DNA of 64,000 nt from Butyrivibrio sp. INlla14 (GCF_900102515.1 NZ_FMVS01000007.1:62001-126000), one strand, 5' to 3'; shown: positions 28,137 through 36,219, counted from the stretch's first letter. Numbers and translations: made by a program. The notes: generated by a model from the letters alone, not told the origin.

Positions 28137-28497
28137 CACTGTGAACAAGCTCTGAGTTTGAAATGTCAAATAATACTGTGCGCTCAGAATCTTTCAGTAC
28201 TCCTTCCATCTTGTAAATCTGTTCATCCTGCCATTCGGGATTTAACCCAAGTAGTTCCCGAACAAGATTTGTGCTGTATAGTTGCACACTCCTTTGGAGA
28301 GCCAGTGAATCGGTGTTAACTCTCTGGGCGGTGGGTGTCAGGGTGGCTTCTGCGCGTATGCCGATTATACCTTTGCTCGGTGCTACTATCAGTTCAATAA
28401 ATTTTGGGTGGCCGAGAGCCATGAGAGTAGACCTGTGTATCCGTATTATGTTGTATTTGAAATCAACTACTAAGATCGGAGAGCGTGATCTGTTCAT
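28114..28497 (-). CDS. Short paralogue of the recombinase C-terminal domain
   Basis: A 127-residue protein. FKYNIIRIHRSTLMALGHPKFIELIVAPSK and NLVRELLGLNPEW...MEGVLKDSERTVLFDISNSELV align with the same domain in the 29388-31253 recombinase (IQFTMEAIKKLGTDYVEFLINPAEK and LFEIFGWN...AVLLFDMNENEMI) and in the 28463-29395 protein. It therefore appears to be a free-standing copy of that domain. The start at 28497 has AAGGAG upstream. Function is unknown; control of recombination or target binding is inferred. Confidence 0.65.
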   Translation of the reverse strand: MNRSRSPILVVDFKYNIIRIHRSTLMALGHPKFIELIVAPSKGIIGIRAEATLTPTAQRVNTDSLALQRSVQLYSTNLVRELLGLNPEWQDEQIYKMEGVLKDSERTVLFDISNSELVHSDEYAAAQ

Positions 28498-29395
28498 ATT
28501 GTTGCTCCTTATCATTGTCTGTAGATTTCTTTTGAGTCAGTTGTTGTTCCTGCTCGGAATCAGGAGTTTCTTCAGGAGGAGGCGGAGAGGAACTGGACGC
28601 TTCGGACTTGGCATTATTTTCAGGTACTGTGTCAGACTCAGATTCAGCGTTACTTTTAGGTGATAGTTCTGCTGAAGCTGTTTCTGCTGTGACATCATTT
28701 GTTTTGGTGTCCTCAGTTTCTGGTGTGGCTGAAGTATCCGCTTCTGCTGGATCCGTTGTTTTTTTCTTGGATTTTGCCTTGGGTTCATCGGCAATGCTGA
28801 AGACAGTATAGCCATCAAAGACATTAAGTTTGGTGCTTGCAGCATGCTGGCTGGCCGGGATACCGAACTGGTTTTGCCACTGTTCTGGGAATGACGGTTT
28901 GCGGCTGTTCTTTATCTTGCCATCATCAGTTACTTCCCTGAGGTATATCTCAGGAGCAGAGAGGTCAAAAAGGAACAGCGATTCTCCGTTTGATCTGATC
29001 ATTTTTCCAAGAAACTTGTATCTGTACCCTGAATCCCATTTCATCTCATCACAGAGCATTGCGAAGAATGGTCTGCAAGTTACTTGTTTCGGAGAACGCT
29101 TGGCTGTGGCAGAGCACCAGCGGAAGGAATCCCTTTCATCTTCTCTGCAGGGCCTGACTACAAGCTTTTTCTTTTCTTTATTTATCAGTATCTGGATATA
29201 ATCTGTTTCCGGCATCTTCTTGATACATGCCGTATTTACATATACTTTTGAACCTGCAAATGTTATGGAGGGTTCGAATACATGTGCAAAAAATTCTCCC
29301 CTAACAACCTGGAAGTCATCATAGCTGAAAGAATCATCCTCTATGATTTCTACCTGTCCCCTTACTTTTTCATTGATCTGTGAGTCTTCACTCAT
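28463..29395 (-). CDS. Recombinase-tail-domain protein with a low-complexity C-terminus
   Basis: A 310-residue protein. Residues about 35-200 repeat the domain at the C-terminus of the neighbouring serine recombinase (KVYVNTACIKKMPETDYIQILINKEKKKLVV, FFAMLCDEMKWDSGYRYKFLGKMI, SLFLFDLSAPEIYL, then FPEQWQNQFG against YPEAWITSFG). Residues about 210-295 are disordered (Ser, Pro, Glu, Thr rich). GGAGGAGG precedes the start, and the start overlaps the recombinase's stop by 8 bp. It is probably an accessory factor of recombination. No database family is recalled. Confidence 0.7.
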   Translation of the reverse strand: MSEDSQINEKVRGQVEIIEDDSFSYDDFQVVRGEFFAHVFEPSITFAGSKVYVNTACIKKMPETDYIQILINKEKKKLVVRPCREDERDSFRWCSATAKRSPKQVTCRPFFAMLCDEMKWDSGYRYKFLGKMIRSNGESLFLFDLSAPEIYLREVTDDGKIKNSRKPSFPEQWQNQFGIPASQHAASTKLNVFDGYTVFSIADEPKAKSKKKTTDPAEADTSATPETEDTKTNDVTAETASAELSPKSNAESESDTVPENNAKSEASSSSPPPPEETPDSEQEQQLTQKKSTDNDKEQQYEQITLSDLSS

Positions 29396-31253
29396 CGTTG
29401 ACCTCCTCCGGAATGTTTATGACTTCTTTTAGAGCCTCCTTTATAGAATCTCTGTCTGTAATGTTAAGTGGTGCTAAGTTGCTGTATAGATACCCGGCGT
29501 TTTCAGAGTCAAGCTCCGACATGTCGGAAAATAGAAGTGTATTGTACTTGAAGCGGTAGTAGCTGCTACCAAAGCTGGTGATCCAGGCTTCGGGATAGGC
29601 TATTATGCTGCTGTCATGTTCAGTAAGGTCGCTCTCAGGTATGTCGGTTTCGTTGTCGCTGTCTACTTGTAGAGGAACACCTTTTGGAATGATCATTTCG
29701 TTTTCATTCATGTCAAAGAGCAGTACAGCGCCGTCATCTTTCTTTATGTAGGTTCCAACAATTCTGTATCTACAGTCTGTATTCCAGCCAAATATCTCAA
29801 ACAGGGTTGGGATGAAAGCTGCTCCGCATATGCCCCTCGCGACTTTCCCGGAAGGAGCGTCCTTGGCCCACTTGAGGGCATGCTTATCATCCTTTTTTAC
29901 AGAATGCACTACAAATAGCTTCTCTGCGGGATTTATCAAAAACTCTACATAGTCAGTACCAAGCTTCTTTATAGCCTCCATGGTGAACTGGATATTTTTC
30001 TTTGAAAAAGTTACGCTAATCTGTTTGGCCGTGCTAAAGAACTGGCTTCTTGCTACTTCATAGCCTCGGAGGTCAAACTCACCGTTGGCTCCCTTGTGGG
30101 ACTTGGGAGAAGAGTTCTGCTCATCGTCCTCAAATACACTAAGGGACGCATCCAGGTAGTCATCCGCCTTAAAGCCTGCCCATATTGGATTTACATGGAC
30201 GAATCCCTTAAGAGTACCGCTGTCTATGACCCGCAGTTCCGGGAGAAAGCCTTTGCCTCCGTATCTGACATTTCTTATCATCTGCTGTACTGCTTCAAAA
30301 TCATCTCTTGAGACGATGGATTCATGATGATCTTCCTGAATATACTGATTGCGGTTGTTGACATTCTTTTTCGATTTATGATCTAGGTAGTTGGGCGTGT
30401 AAGTCTTTCTTGAAATAATATCTCCACAGTGTCTTTCGTTTTGAAGTATCTCCATAATGGAGCTCGTGGACCATTGGGTATTACCTATCTTTGTCTTATA
30501 GCCAAGGTCTGTCAGTGTTTGAGCAATCTTGGTGGTGGAGATTCCGTACAGGTACATGAAAAAGATGAGCCGGACTATCTTTGCTTCTTCCTCATTTATT
30601 ATGAGGTTCCCATCTTCATCATGGTCATATCCAAGAAGCTTAGGAGTCAGGAAAATGCCGTGCTTAAAGCGCATCTCTATTGAGGTGTTCATTGAGGTGC
30701 TTTTGTTGTGGCTTTCTTCCTGCGCCATGGTTGCTGCAAAGGAAAGCGGCATTTCTGAATCGTCTCTTCTGGTGTAGATATGCTCAACCTCAAAGTAAAC
30801 TCCAACCGGTGGATTCAGTGCGGCCAGTTCTCTGACCTGTCCTACGCAGTCCACGGTGTTTCTGGCGAATCTTGAAACACTCTTTACGACTATCAGATCT
30901 ATTAGACCTTTCTTACAATCCTCAATCATCTCTATAAAGGCATCTCTGTGCTTTAAGGAAGTGCCGCTGATGCCTTCATCAGCATAGATCTTTACAAGAG
31001 TCCAGTTTGGGTGCTGCATTACAAAATCTTCGTAGTGATTCTTTTGCAGCTCGTATGAAGATGTCTGTCTGGGGTCGCCCGTTGAGACTCTGGCGTATAC
31101 TGCTACTCGGAGCTTTACGTTTTCATCAAAGATGCTGGCCTCTTCATTAGCGGGGACAACCTTAATGAGCTCCGGTGCGACACCTTTGTACCTGTTACGG
31201 ATTTTTTCTTTCTGCTGCTCAATTGTTGAGGAACGTTCTTCGGATGTATTCAT
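29388..31253 (-). CDS. Large serine recombinase with extra C-terminal domain
   Basis: A 621-residue serine integrase-type recombinase. The resolvase catalytic domain (about 48-200) carries YARVS with nucleophile Ser57 and the SVSRFARNTVD helix. A recombinase domain (about 205-330) includes LGYDHDEDGNLIINEEEAKIVRLIFFMYL and the LQNERHCGD motif. The usual zinc ribbon is not evident. Residues about 400-570 instead form a domain shared with two downstream proteins. It probably catalyses excision and integration of the element spanning this operon. GAGAGGTAACT precedes the start. Confidence 0.85.
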   Translation of the reverse strand: MNTSEERSSTIEQQKEKIRNRYKGVAPELIKVVPANEEASIFDENVKLRVAVYARVSTGDPRQTSSYELQKNHYEDFVMQHPNWTLVKIYADEGISGTSLKHRDAFIEMIEDCKKGLIDLIVVKSVSRFARNTVDCVGQVRELAALNPPVGVYFEVEHIYTRRDDSEMPLSFAATMAQEESHNKSTSMNTSIEMRFKHGIFLTPKLLGYDHDEDGNLIINEEEAKIVRLIFFMYLYGISTTKIAQTLTDLGYKTKIGNTQWSTSSIMEILQNERHCGDIISRKTYTPNYLDHKSKKNVNNRNQYIQEDHHESIVSRDDFEAVQQMIRNVRYGGKGFLPELRVIDSGTLKGFVHVNPIWAGFKADDYLDASLSVFEDDEQNSSPKSHKGANGEFDLRGYEVARSQFFSTAKQISVTFSKKNIQFTMEAIKKLGTDYVEFLINPAEKLFVVHSVKKDDKHALKWAKDAPSGKVARGICGAAFIPTLFEIFGWNTDCRYRIVGTYIKKDDGAVLLFDMNENEMIIPKGVPLQVDSDNETDIPESDLTEHDSSIIAYPEAWITSFGSSYYRFKYNTLLFSDMSELDSENAGYLYSNLAPLNITDRDSIKEALKEVINIPEEVNDE

Positions 31254-31255
31254 AG

Positions 31256-31819
31256 TTACCTCTCAGAATTGGTTGAGGATATGTCATTAAGATCTAAGTT
31301 TCTCCACCACTCATCATCATACTTGCTTGCTGTTTCGTAAGCTGAAGGGTTTGACCAGGATGATATTATTGCTTGGTTTTTTGCAGCCACGGTACAGACA
31401 AAACTAATGAGTTTGCCATTATTATCAGCTGTACTGATACCAAGATCATCGAAGTAAAAATGTACAGGGGGTTGCAGTGATTGGAATTCTTTAATAATGT
31501 CCATGCACTTGACCATGTTACGAATCAGTGCTGATATTTTTAGAACAACGATGAGGTCGATATTACCGTTATTGCAATCCTCCTTCATACGGGAAAATTC
31601 AGGTCTCTGTTCAATAAAAGTAGCGGGTCTTTTTTCATCTATGTATTTGCCAACGAGGAGCCATTCGGGGTGTTTGGATAAAATTGAGACATATTTTTCC
31701 TCCCGGAGGCTGACAATCAATGCGCTTTCAGGCTCATTTAATTTGATTCTGTCATATATGGCGACGCGGACCTTGTTGGTATCAGTATTCTTTTCAAGGA
31801 TGGATGTCTCACAGATCAT
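31256..31819 (-). CDS. Catalytically dead serine-recombinase-like protein
   Basis: A 187-residue protein matching only the catalytic domain of serine recombinases (VRVAIYDRIKLNEPESA, EFSRMKEDCNNGNIDLIVVLKISALIRNMVKCM). The catalytic serine in the usual YARVS is replaced by Lys26 (YDRIK), and the SRFAR helix has become SALIR. It lacks the DNA-binding domains. It should not cut DNA. It may heterodimerise with the active recombinase 3 bp downstream and tune it. Start 31819 (MICETS) is chosen for GTGAGG upstream; an in-frame ATG at 31876 lies before a palindrome. Confidence 0.7.
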   Translation of the reverse strand: MICETSILEKNTDTNKVRVAIYDRIKLNEPESALIVSLREEKYVSILSKHPEWLLVGKYIDEKRPATFIEQRPEFSRMKEDCNNGNIDLIVVLKISALIRNMVKCMDIIKEFQSLQPPVHFYFDDLGISTADNNGKLISFVCTVAAKNQAIISSWSNPSAYETASKYDDEWWRNLDLNDISSTNSER

Positions 31820-31828
31820 GATTGCCTC

Positions 31829-31861
31829 ACTATAATTATTTCTTTTAGAAATAATTATAGT
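31829..31861. repeat. Perfect 15-bp inverted repeat at the head of the recombinase operon
   Basis: ACTATAATTATTTCT is followed by a 3-nt spacer and its exact complement. It sits about 10 bp upstream of the start of the dead-recombinase gene. It could be an operator, or in RNA a hairpin limiting ribosome access. Confidence 0.75.
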
Positions 31862-31932
31862 CGGCAAACCATTCAAAAAAGTAATGCCATAGGTTAAGTG
31901 GTATAGCCATTAGCTATAGTTGATTAAAATAG

Positions 31933-32283
31933 TTACTTTCTAAAGAACTTATTCTCCTTGAGAAGTCTCTTTGTCTCGCGTGCAATGCCGCAGACAATTT
32001 TTCTTTCATACAGATTGCAGTCACTGATGATTGCGTTGATGTCGCAGTCATAGTCGTTCTTACCAGCTTTCTGATTGCCGACAAGTAAGGTGTCAGCAGT
32101 AACATCCAGAGCCTCAGCTATCTGAAGTAATCCCTGTAAACTAATCTGCTTTCTGCCAGTCTCTACCTGGCTGATATACTGCTCTGATAAACCTGTCATG
32201 CGGGCAAGACCCATCTGCTTGACTTTTTTTGCCTTTCTCACTTCCTGAATACGTTTTCCTAACAACTTAAAATCTATGTTCAT
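31933..32283 (-). CDS. XRE-family regulator
   Basis: A 116-residue regulator with an N-terminal helix-turn-helix (residues about 8-64: KVKQMGLARMTGLSEQYISQVETGRKQISLQGLLQIAEAL). The C-terminal tail is helical and basic. GGAGGCTATCA precedes ATG. It lies upstream of the recombinase operon on the same strand and diverges from another XRE gene, so it probably controls the element. Confidence 0.85.
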   Translation of the reverse strand: MNIDFKLLGKRIQEVRKAKKVKQMGLARMTGLSEQYISQVETGRKQISLQGLLQIAEALDVTADTLLVGNQKAGKNDYDCDINAIISDCNLYERKIVCGIARETKRLLKENKFFRK

Positions 32284-32418
32284 TGATAGCCTCCATAAAA
32301 TTTTTTCAAAATCCCAACTAAAGGCATACCGACTTAAAGTGTGGCTTATTCATTATGATCGCTGGGAACGATAAACTTTAATTAAAGAGACTTGGCGTAT
32401 AGTGGTGATGGAGCGTAT

Positions 32419-32781
32419 ATGGCTAAACAAATAAAACAGGAAAATAAGCAGGATAAGCAGCTTCAAGAGATTGGTTCTCGCATAAGAGACCTGCGAAAGA
32501 AAAAGGGACTCACGCAGTTAGAGCTGGCAGATAAAATTGGATGTTCAGAGACTCATTTGAGCAATATAGAAACGGGAAGTGCAAAGATGGGAGTAGACAT
32601 TGCAATAAGGATAGCAGACTATTTTGGTGTTTCTACCGATTGGATACTTAGAGCAATTAACCCGGGAATGACAGATGTAGAGCTGCTTTCAGACTGTTCT
32701 CCATCAGAGCGGGAGTACTACGAAGAATTATTTGGAAGTATCAAGAAGATTTCCAGAAAGCACGGAAAAACAGGGAAATAA
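32419..32781 (+). CDS. XRE-family regulator (divergent)
   Basis: A 120-residue helix-turn-helix protein (RIRDLRKKKGLTQLELADKIGCSETHLSNIETG, FGVSTDWIL). The start at 32419 (MAKQIKQENK) is supported by GATGGAG 7 bp upstream. The 135-bp gap to the divergent XRE gene holds a small dyad (ATCGCTGGGAACGAT at about 32359-32373) that could serve as a shared operator. The two regulators would form a lysis-lysogeny-like switch by analogy. Confidence 0.8.
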   Translation: MAKQIKQENKQDKQLQEIGSRIRDLRKKKGLTQLELADKIGCSETHLSNIETGSAKMGVDIAIRIADYFGVSTDWILRAINPGMTDVELLSDCSPSEREYYEELFGSIKKISRKHGKTGK

Positions 32782-32855
32782 TATAGTTGCAAAGGAGTGA
32801 TTCCATGAGTCCCAGGAGGATTGGCTCTTTGTGCTAACTACATAACGGTTGATGT

Positions 32856-32892
32856 AAGGAGTCTGGTGCCAATATGGCCTGGGCTCTTTTTT
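32856..32892 (+). terminator. Probable rho-independent terminator
   Basis: GAGTCTGG-GCC pairs with GGCCTGGGCTC through several G-U pairs and one bulge, followed by TTTTTT. The rest of the 250-bp gap up to 33032 holds a second small dyad (TGAGGC/GCCTCA at about 32973-33000) and nothing else recognised. Confidence 0.55.
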
Positions 32893-33032
32893 CATGGATA
32901 TTATTACCATAAGTGTATTTATATGTGTCGTTCTCCGCCCAGGGTAGGCAGTAGATGCTAAAGACACGTGGTATGAGGCGCGATTTCGAAAAGTGGCCTC
33001 ATTTAATAAAATAGTAAGCGGAGAAAAAATAT

Positions 33033-33455
33033 ATGAGCAGAGATAAATCACCATATAACGCTGCTGAACAGGAATACATCAGTGACGTAGGTAAAAAATA
33101 TAGAGAATATCTGAGATATAAGGGGCTTGATTACATATCATATGGCAAAAAGATTAGTCTTGAGGAGTCATCATGTAAAGACTACATGTATTTTCCGACT
33201 ATCCTTAGACCAGTAGCTATGCGTGAAATGTTTTTGGATAAAATCGACATGAACTGGTTTTTGGGCGATGCGGAGGAGATGTTCAGAAAACTACCAGCGA
33301 ATCCGACGCCTGTAGATTATGTGATGAATTTTGACAATGCCATGTTCATGCTGGACAGATCGGGGTCTGATCATGATAAATTTGATGCAGGCCTACGAGG
33401 TGCACCATATATGGGAAGATGGATTGAGCACGGACGAGATTCTCAGATGCATTAA
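33033..33455 (+). CDS. Hypothetical protein
   Basis: A 140-residue soluble protein with a good ribosome site (GCGGAGAAAAAAT). It is rich in Asp, Met and Tyr (ILRPVAMREMFLDKIDMNWFLGDAEEMFRKLP). No family is recognised. It is followed at once by a long hairpin and then by the ArpU-like gene. Confidence 0.6.
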   Translation: MSRDKSPYNAAEQEYISDVGKKYREYLRYKGLDYISYGKKISLEESSCKDYMYFPTILRPVAMREMFLDKIDMNWFLGDAEEMFRKLPANPTPVDYVMNFDNAMFMLDRSGSDHDKFDAGLRGAPYMGRWIEHGRDSQMH

Positions 33456-33457
33456 AT

Positions 33458-33520
33458 TTCATGAATCCAATAAAGCACACAAGGGGAGGCATCCCCTTGT
33501 ATGTTTTTAGGGTTCATGAA
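33458..33520 (+). terminator. Nested hairpin/terminator
   Basis: The inner stem ACAAGGGG/CCCCTTGT (33479-33486 with 33493-33500) is followed by ATGTTTTTAG. The outer arms TTCATGAATCC (33458-33468) and GGGTTCATGAA (33510-33520) also pair. The combined fold could act as a terminator or a protein-binding RNA. Confidence 0.65.
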
Positions 33521-33553
33521 GTTTTGTATGCGTTTTATGAGAGGAGATCAGTG

Positions 33554-34300
33554 ATGACTGAGAGTATTGCAACAAATATGGATGACGGCATGGATGAAAA
33601 CAGAGACCATGACGATAGTAATGAAGTAAGCAGGCGCAAGTACAGGAGCAAGAAGTGGAAGTACAAGCGGATGGAAAGAAATAAGCCGGACCGGCAGTAC
33701 ATCGAGGATATGTGTTATAGAGAAGGGCTTCTTGGTAAAAATGTTTTCGACACCTGTTATTCCATGCTGAGGGAATTCAGAAAGAAACGCTATGAAGAGC
33801 CAAACGATCCGCCGAAAAACTTTACCAAGGAACAGATAACTGAGAGCAAGCTTAATGTACGTCGGGACTTTCTTGAAGCTGTCATAGTTCCCATGGAGCA
33901 AAGTGAGGGCGAGCAGGACAGAATCATAAAAGAAGTCGTTAAACTCCCATGGCTGGATGATAAGCTCGAAATAATAATGGCACATATTATGAAATATCCT
34001 CAATGGGGAGAACAGTATGTAGAAATCTTGGATAAGTACTATTTTCATCCGGTGGTTGAGAAGGATGAGGCTACAGATAGGAACAAAGATATATGGGAAA
34101 TAGTTAAAATGAGCAAAAGCAGGTTCTATGACAGACACAAGGAAGCAGTAATGCTCCTTGGAATAGAACTCTGGAGATATGCCAAGAAGAGAGAAATCGA
34201 GGACATGGAAAAAAGCATTATTCCCTGGCATGATATCTACCCTGACAGACCGGGAGACGAAATTCCTGACAGAAGAAAACATCCCAGGGATGAATATTGA
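33554..34300 (+). CDS. ArpU/phage late-regulator-like protein
   Basis: A 248-residue basic protein. The last third (DIWEIVKMSKSRFYDRHKEAVMLLGIELWRYAKKREI) matches the sigma-4-like helix-turn-helix of ArpU/RinA-type transcriptional regulators of phages and integrative elements. The N-terminal 100 residues are rich in Arg and Lys (KYRSKKWKYKRMERNKPDRQ). The start at 33554 has GAGGAG upstream. It could be the activator acting on the phased repeats found just downstream at 34358; that link is inference. Confidence 0.6.
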   Translation: MTESIATNMDDGMDENRDHDDSNEVSRRKYRSKKWKYKRMERNKPDRQYIEDMCYREGLLGKNVFDTCYSMLREFRKKRYEEPNDPPKNFTKEQITESKLNVRRDFLEAVIVPMEQSEGEQDRIIKEVVKLPWLDDKLEIIMAHIMKYPQWGEQYVEILDKYYFHPVVEKDEATDRNKDIWEIVKMSKSRFYDRHKEAVMLLGIELWRYAKKREIEDMEKSIIPWHDIYPDRPGDEIPDRRKHPRDEY

Positions 34301-34357
34301 TAAAATTTTAGCAAATTGTCGGAATATTATAGCTCTTTTGCCGTATTGTCAGATTCG

Positions 34358-34413
34358 ATAGGACTAATATAGGACTAATATAGGACTCCACTTTTTCAGA
34401 TATGTGCTATCAT
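34358..34413 (+). promoter_or_regulatory. Three 11-bp tandem repeats with -10 box
   Basis: ATAGGACTAAT at 34358 and 34369 and ATAGGACTCC at 34380 form an 11-bp periodic array on one face of the helix. TATCAT at 34408-34413 lies about 19 bp after the last copy, and no -35 is seen. This is the expected form of an activator-dependent promoter for the zinc-ribbon gene. Confidence 0.6.
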
Positions 34414-34463
34414 AATAGCGTACTTTCTTCGAAGAAAAATATTTGCTTTATGGAGGAGATTAT

Positions 34464-34724
34464 TTGGAAGAGGTAGTTGATGAGGTCCGGGTGCGTGGCT
34501 CTGTAGAGCACTGTAACCGGGTACTAAGAAAAGTAAGGCTCTGCTGCGGAAAGTGCAAAAAGGCTTTTCCCATGAAGTATACGGAAGTGGGAAATTCCAA
34601 GATTGTCGCTTTCAGGAACGTGGATTTTAAATGCGAAAGATGCAGCAGGGAAAAGCACATTGACGTTATTACTGAAGGGGCGCTGCTTAAAACAGTGACT
34701 GTATGGAACGCAGTGTATATTTGA
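34464..34724 (+). CDS. Small zinc-ribbon protein
   Basis: An 86-residue protein with two Cys-x-x-Cys pairs (CGKCKKAFPM and CERCSREKHI), a likely zinc ribbon. The start is TTG at 34464 because GGAGGAG lies 4-10 bp upstream. It may be a nucleic-acid-binding or regulatory factor. Its family is not recognised. It precedes RNA element A. Confidence 0.6.
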   Translation: MEEVVDEVRVRGSVEHCNRVLRKVRLCCGKCKKAFPMKYTEVGNSKIVAFRNVDFKCERCSREKHIDVITEGALLKTVTVWNAVYI

Positions 34725-34741
34725 AACAAACTAAACGAAGG

Positions 34742-34866
34742 CACCATGATACTGGCTATAGGCCTACAGACGCATGAGTATGATCAGAAGGGGAACTGGC
34801 ATGACTCATGCCATATATCTGGATATATTTGGACATCCGCTCTCCTGATCGGTACAGGAAGAGGGG
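34742..34866 (+). ncRNA. Candidate structured RNA element, copy A (leader of an XRE gene)
   Basis: Shares a long conserved block with 38317-38446: CATGATAC, GGCTATAGGCCT, AGACGCATGA and TATGA in the same order and spacing. Two stems are conserved. TGGCATG/CATGCCA (34797-34813) changes to TGGCATG/CGTGTCA in copy B while staying paired. In the second, CTCTCCTG pairs with CAGGAAGAG (34840-34863). Here the 3' arm of the last hairpin (AGAGGGG) is also the Shine-Dalgarno of the gene starting at 34875, so folding should block translation. It could be a cis-regulator or a mobile small RNA. Confidence 0.5.
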
Positions 34867-34874
34867 ATGTTTTT

Positions 34875-35198
34875 GTGTTTGGGGATAAGGATCATAAAGT
34901 TGGGGAGAGGATAAAACTAAAGAGAAAAGCCATGGGATTATCCCAGGAGGAGCTTGCTGAGCGCATGCATGTCACGGCTGCACTGATATCAAATTATGAA
35001 AATGACAAGGTGGATATCAAGAGCAGTGTAATGCGTGAACTGGCAGAGCACCTAAACACCTCTGTTGCCTATCTTATGGACGGCGATCCGGAGCTTGACA
35101 CTGACATCAAAAATCTTATCAGCGTATATCTTATGCTCGGTAGACCTAACGTCCAGAAGGTTGCTCTGGAACAGATGAAAATATTAAACGGGGTTTAA
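34875..35198 (+). CDS. XRE-family regulator
   Basis: A 107-residue helix-turn-helix protein (GERIKLKRKAMGLSQEELAERMHVTAALISNYENDKVDIKSSVM). The tail is short and helical. The start codon is GTG 34875 (MFGDKDHKVGER), with GAGGGG 8 bp upstream that belongs to the last stem of RNA element A. Expression is therefore likely to be controlled by RNA folding. About 140 bp without other features follow before the next gene. Confidence 0.75.
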   Translation: MFGDKDHKVGERIKLKRKAMGLSQEELAERMHVTAALISNYENDKVDIKSSVMRELAEHLNTSVAYLMDGDPELDTDIKNLISVYLMLGRPNVQKVALEQMKILNGV

Positions 35199-35339
35199 GT
35201 TTTGGCTGAAAACATAAGCGATATTTAAATAACTGGGTAAGGTGCATGAGCACTGCGTTCTATAAAATTATCAGTATAGAAACAAGAGCGCATACCGGTA
35301 TCGCTCTGGATAATCATTTTTCTTTTACGGAGGTATCAG

Positions 35340-35894
35340 ATGATTACTGGAGCAAAAACAATCAGCAAATATCGTGATTTCAGCAACAAGAAGCGTGTGG
35401 ACTTTATCCTGAAGAATTATGGCAGCATAGGAGAATACATCAGAAGTTATGAGGAAATTCTGTGCGATGACATTCTGGAACAGAGGGCTATTGAGCGCAG
35501 AATTGACAAGGGCGACACAGGAGTCAGAGTGCAGACTTCGGAAAAGAGTGATCCTACAGCCATGGTAGCTGTGGACAGAGTGACTCTGGAAGAGAGGTTT
35601 TCTCTGGATAATGATTCGGACAGTTTCATGTGCCGGGATTTTGAAATTAACAGAGATGCCCGAACACTAAAGATCATGAAGAGGGACTTCAAATATGTAG
35701 TACATGCCATGAACATGCTTTCCCAGCATGACCGCTGTGCCCTAGGAGAGGTGCTCTGCCATGAAAAAACACTGGATACCATCGCTGAAGAAAAGGGAAT
35801 CCAGTATGAATCAGCCAAAATGTACATTTACAGGAACAGGCTTAAGGTCAGGACCTTGGCTCTGGAGTTTATAGAGAGTGCCTGTGCCTGCTGA
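35340..35894 (+). CDS. Sigma-70 region-4-like regulator
   Basis: A 184-residue protein. The C-terminal part (LSQHDRCALGEVLCHEKTLDTIAEEKGIQYESAKMYIYRNRLKVRTLALEF) is a sigma region-4/ArpU-like helix-turn-helix, while the N-terminal half is unassigned. ACGGAGG precedes the start. Such proteins activate late or transfer genes in phages and integrative elements. It is a second candidate binder of the phased repeats. Confidence 0.6.
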   Translation: MITGAKTISKYRDFSNKKRVDFILKNYGSIGEYIRSYEEILCDDILEQRAIERRIDKGDTGVRVQTSEKSDPTAMVAVDRVTLEERFSLDNDSDSFMCRDFEINRDARTLKIMKRDFKYVVHAMNMLSQHDRCALGEVLCHEKTLDTIAEEKGIQYESAKMYIYRNRLKVRTLALEFIESACAC

Positions 35895-35918
35895 CAGCTT
35901 TTTCAAAAATGCAATGAG

Positions 35919-35940
35919 CGACAATTGAGCTACAATTGAG
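35919..35940 (+). repeat. Two 11-bp direct repeats before the DUF6462 gene
   Basis: ACAATTGAG occurs twice at 11-bp spacing (35921 and 35932), only about 20 bp before the start codon at 35959. This is too close for a -10 box in between, so an operator role is more likely. Confidence 0.4.
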
Positions 35941-35958
35941 AAATCGGAGGTTTTTACT

Positions 35959-36219
35959 ATGACAAAAGATATAAATATTGAAGGACTTGAGGAATTATGC
36001 AAGGGGAAGTTCAAGAAACTTCCTCAGTGCATGAATCCAGGCAGAGAACACTATATAAGGAAGACAGATGCTTCTTTGGTATATCCGTTTGGAAGACATT
36101 CTATTGATGATATAGCTGAGAAGGCTGGGGCTGTGATCCCTATTAAAGGATGCATTTGCTATGATACTGACAAGATCAACAGGTATTTGGATACTCATGC
36201 AGCTCCGGCGACTTGCTGA
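35959..36219 (+). CDS. DUF6462-like excisionase/DNA-binding protein (copy 1)
   Basis: An 86-residue protein with the winged-helix-like DUF6462 layout (EHYIRKTDASLVYPFGRHSIDDIAEKAGAVIPIKGCICYDTDKINRYLD). It is about 60 per cent identical by eye to the 36584-36838 product. Such small proteins in Clostridia elements act as excisionase-like or regulatory DNA-binding factors. ATCGGAGG precedes the start. Confidence 0.7.
   Translation: MTKDINIEGLEELCKGKFKKLPQCMNPGREHYIRKTDASLVYPFGRHSIDDIAEKAGAVIPIKGCICYDTDKINRYLDTHAAPATC

Noticed and set aside
33548-34282. 244-codon frame opposite the ArpU-like gene
   Set aside because: Mirror of a coding region; hydrophobic, low-complexity composition, no initiation signal.
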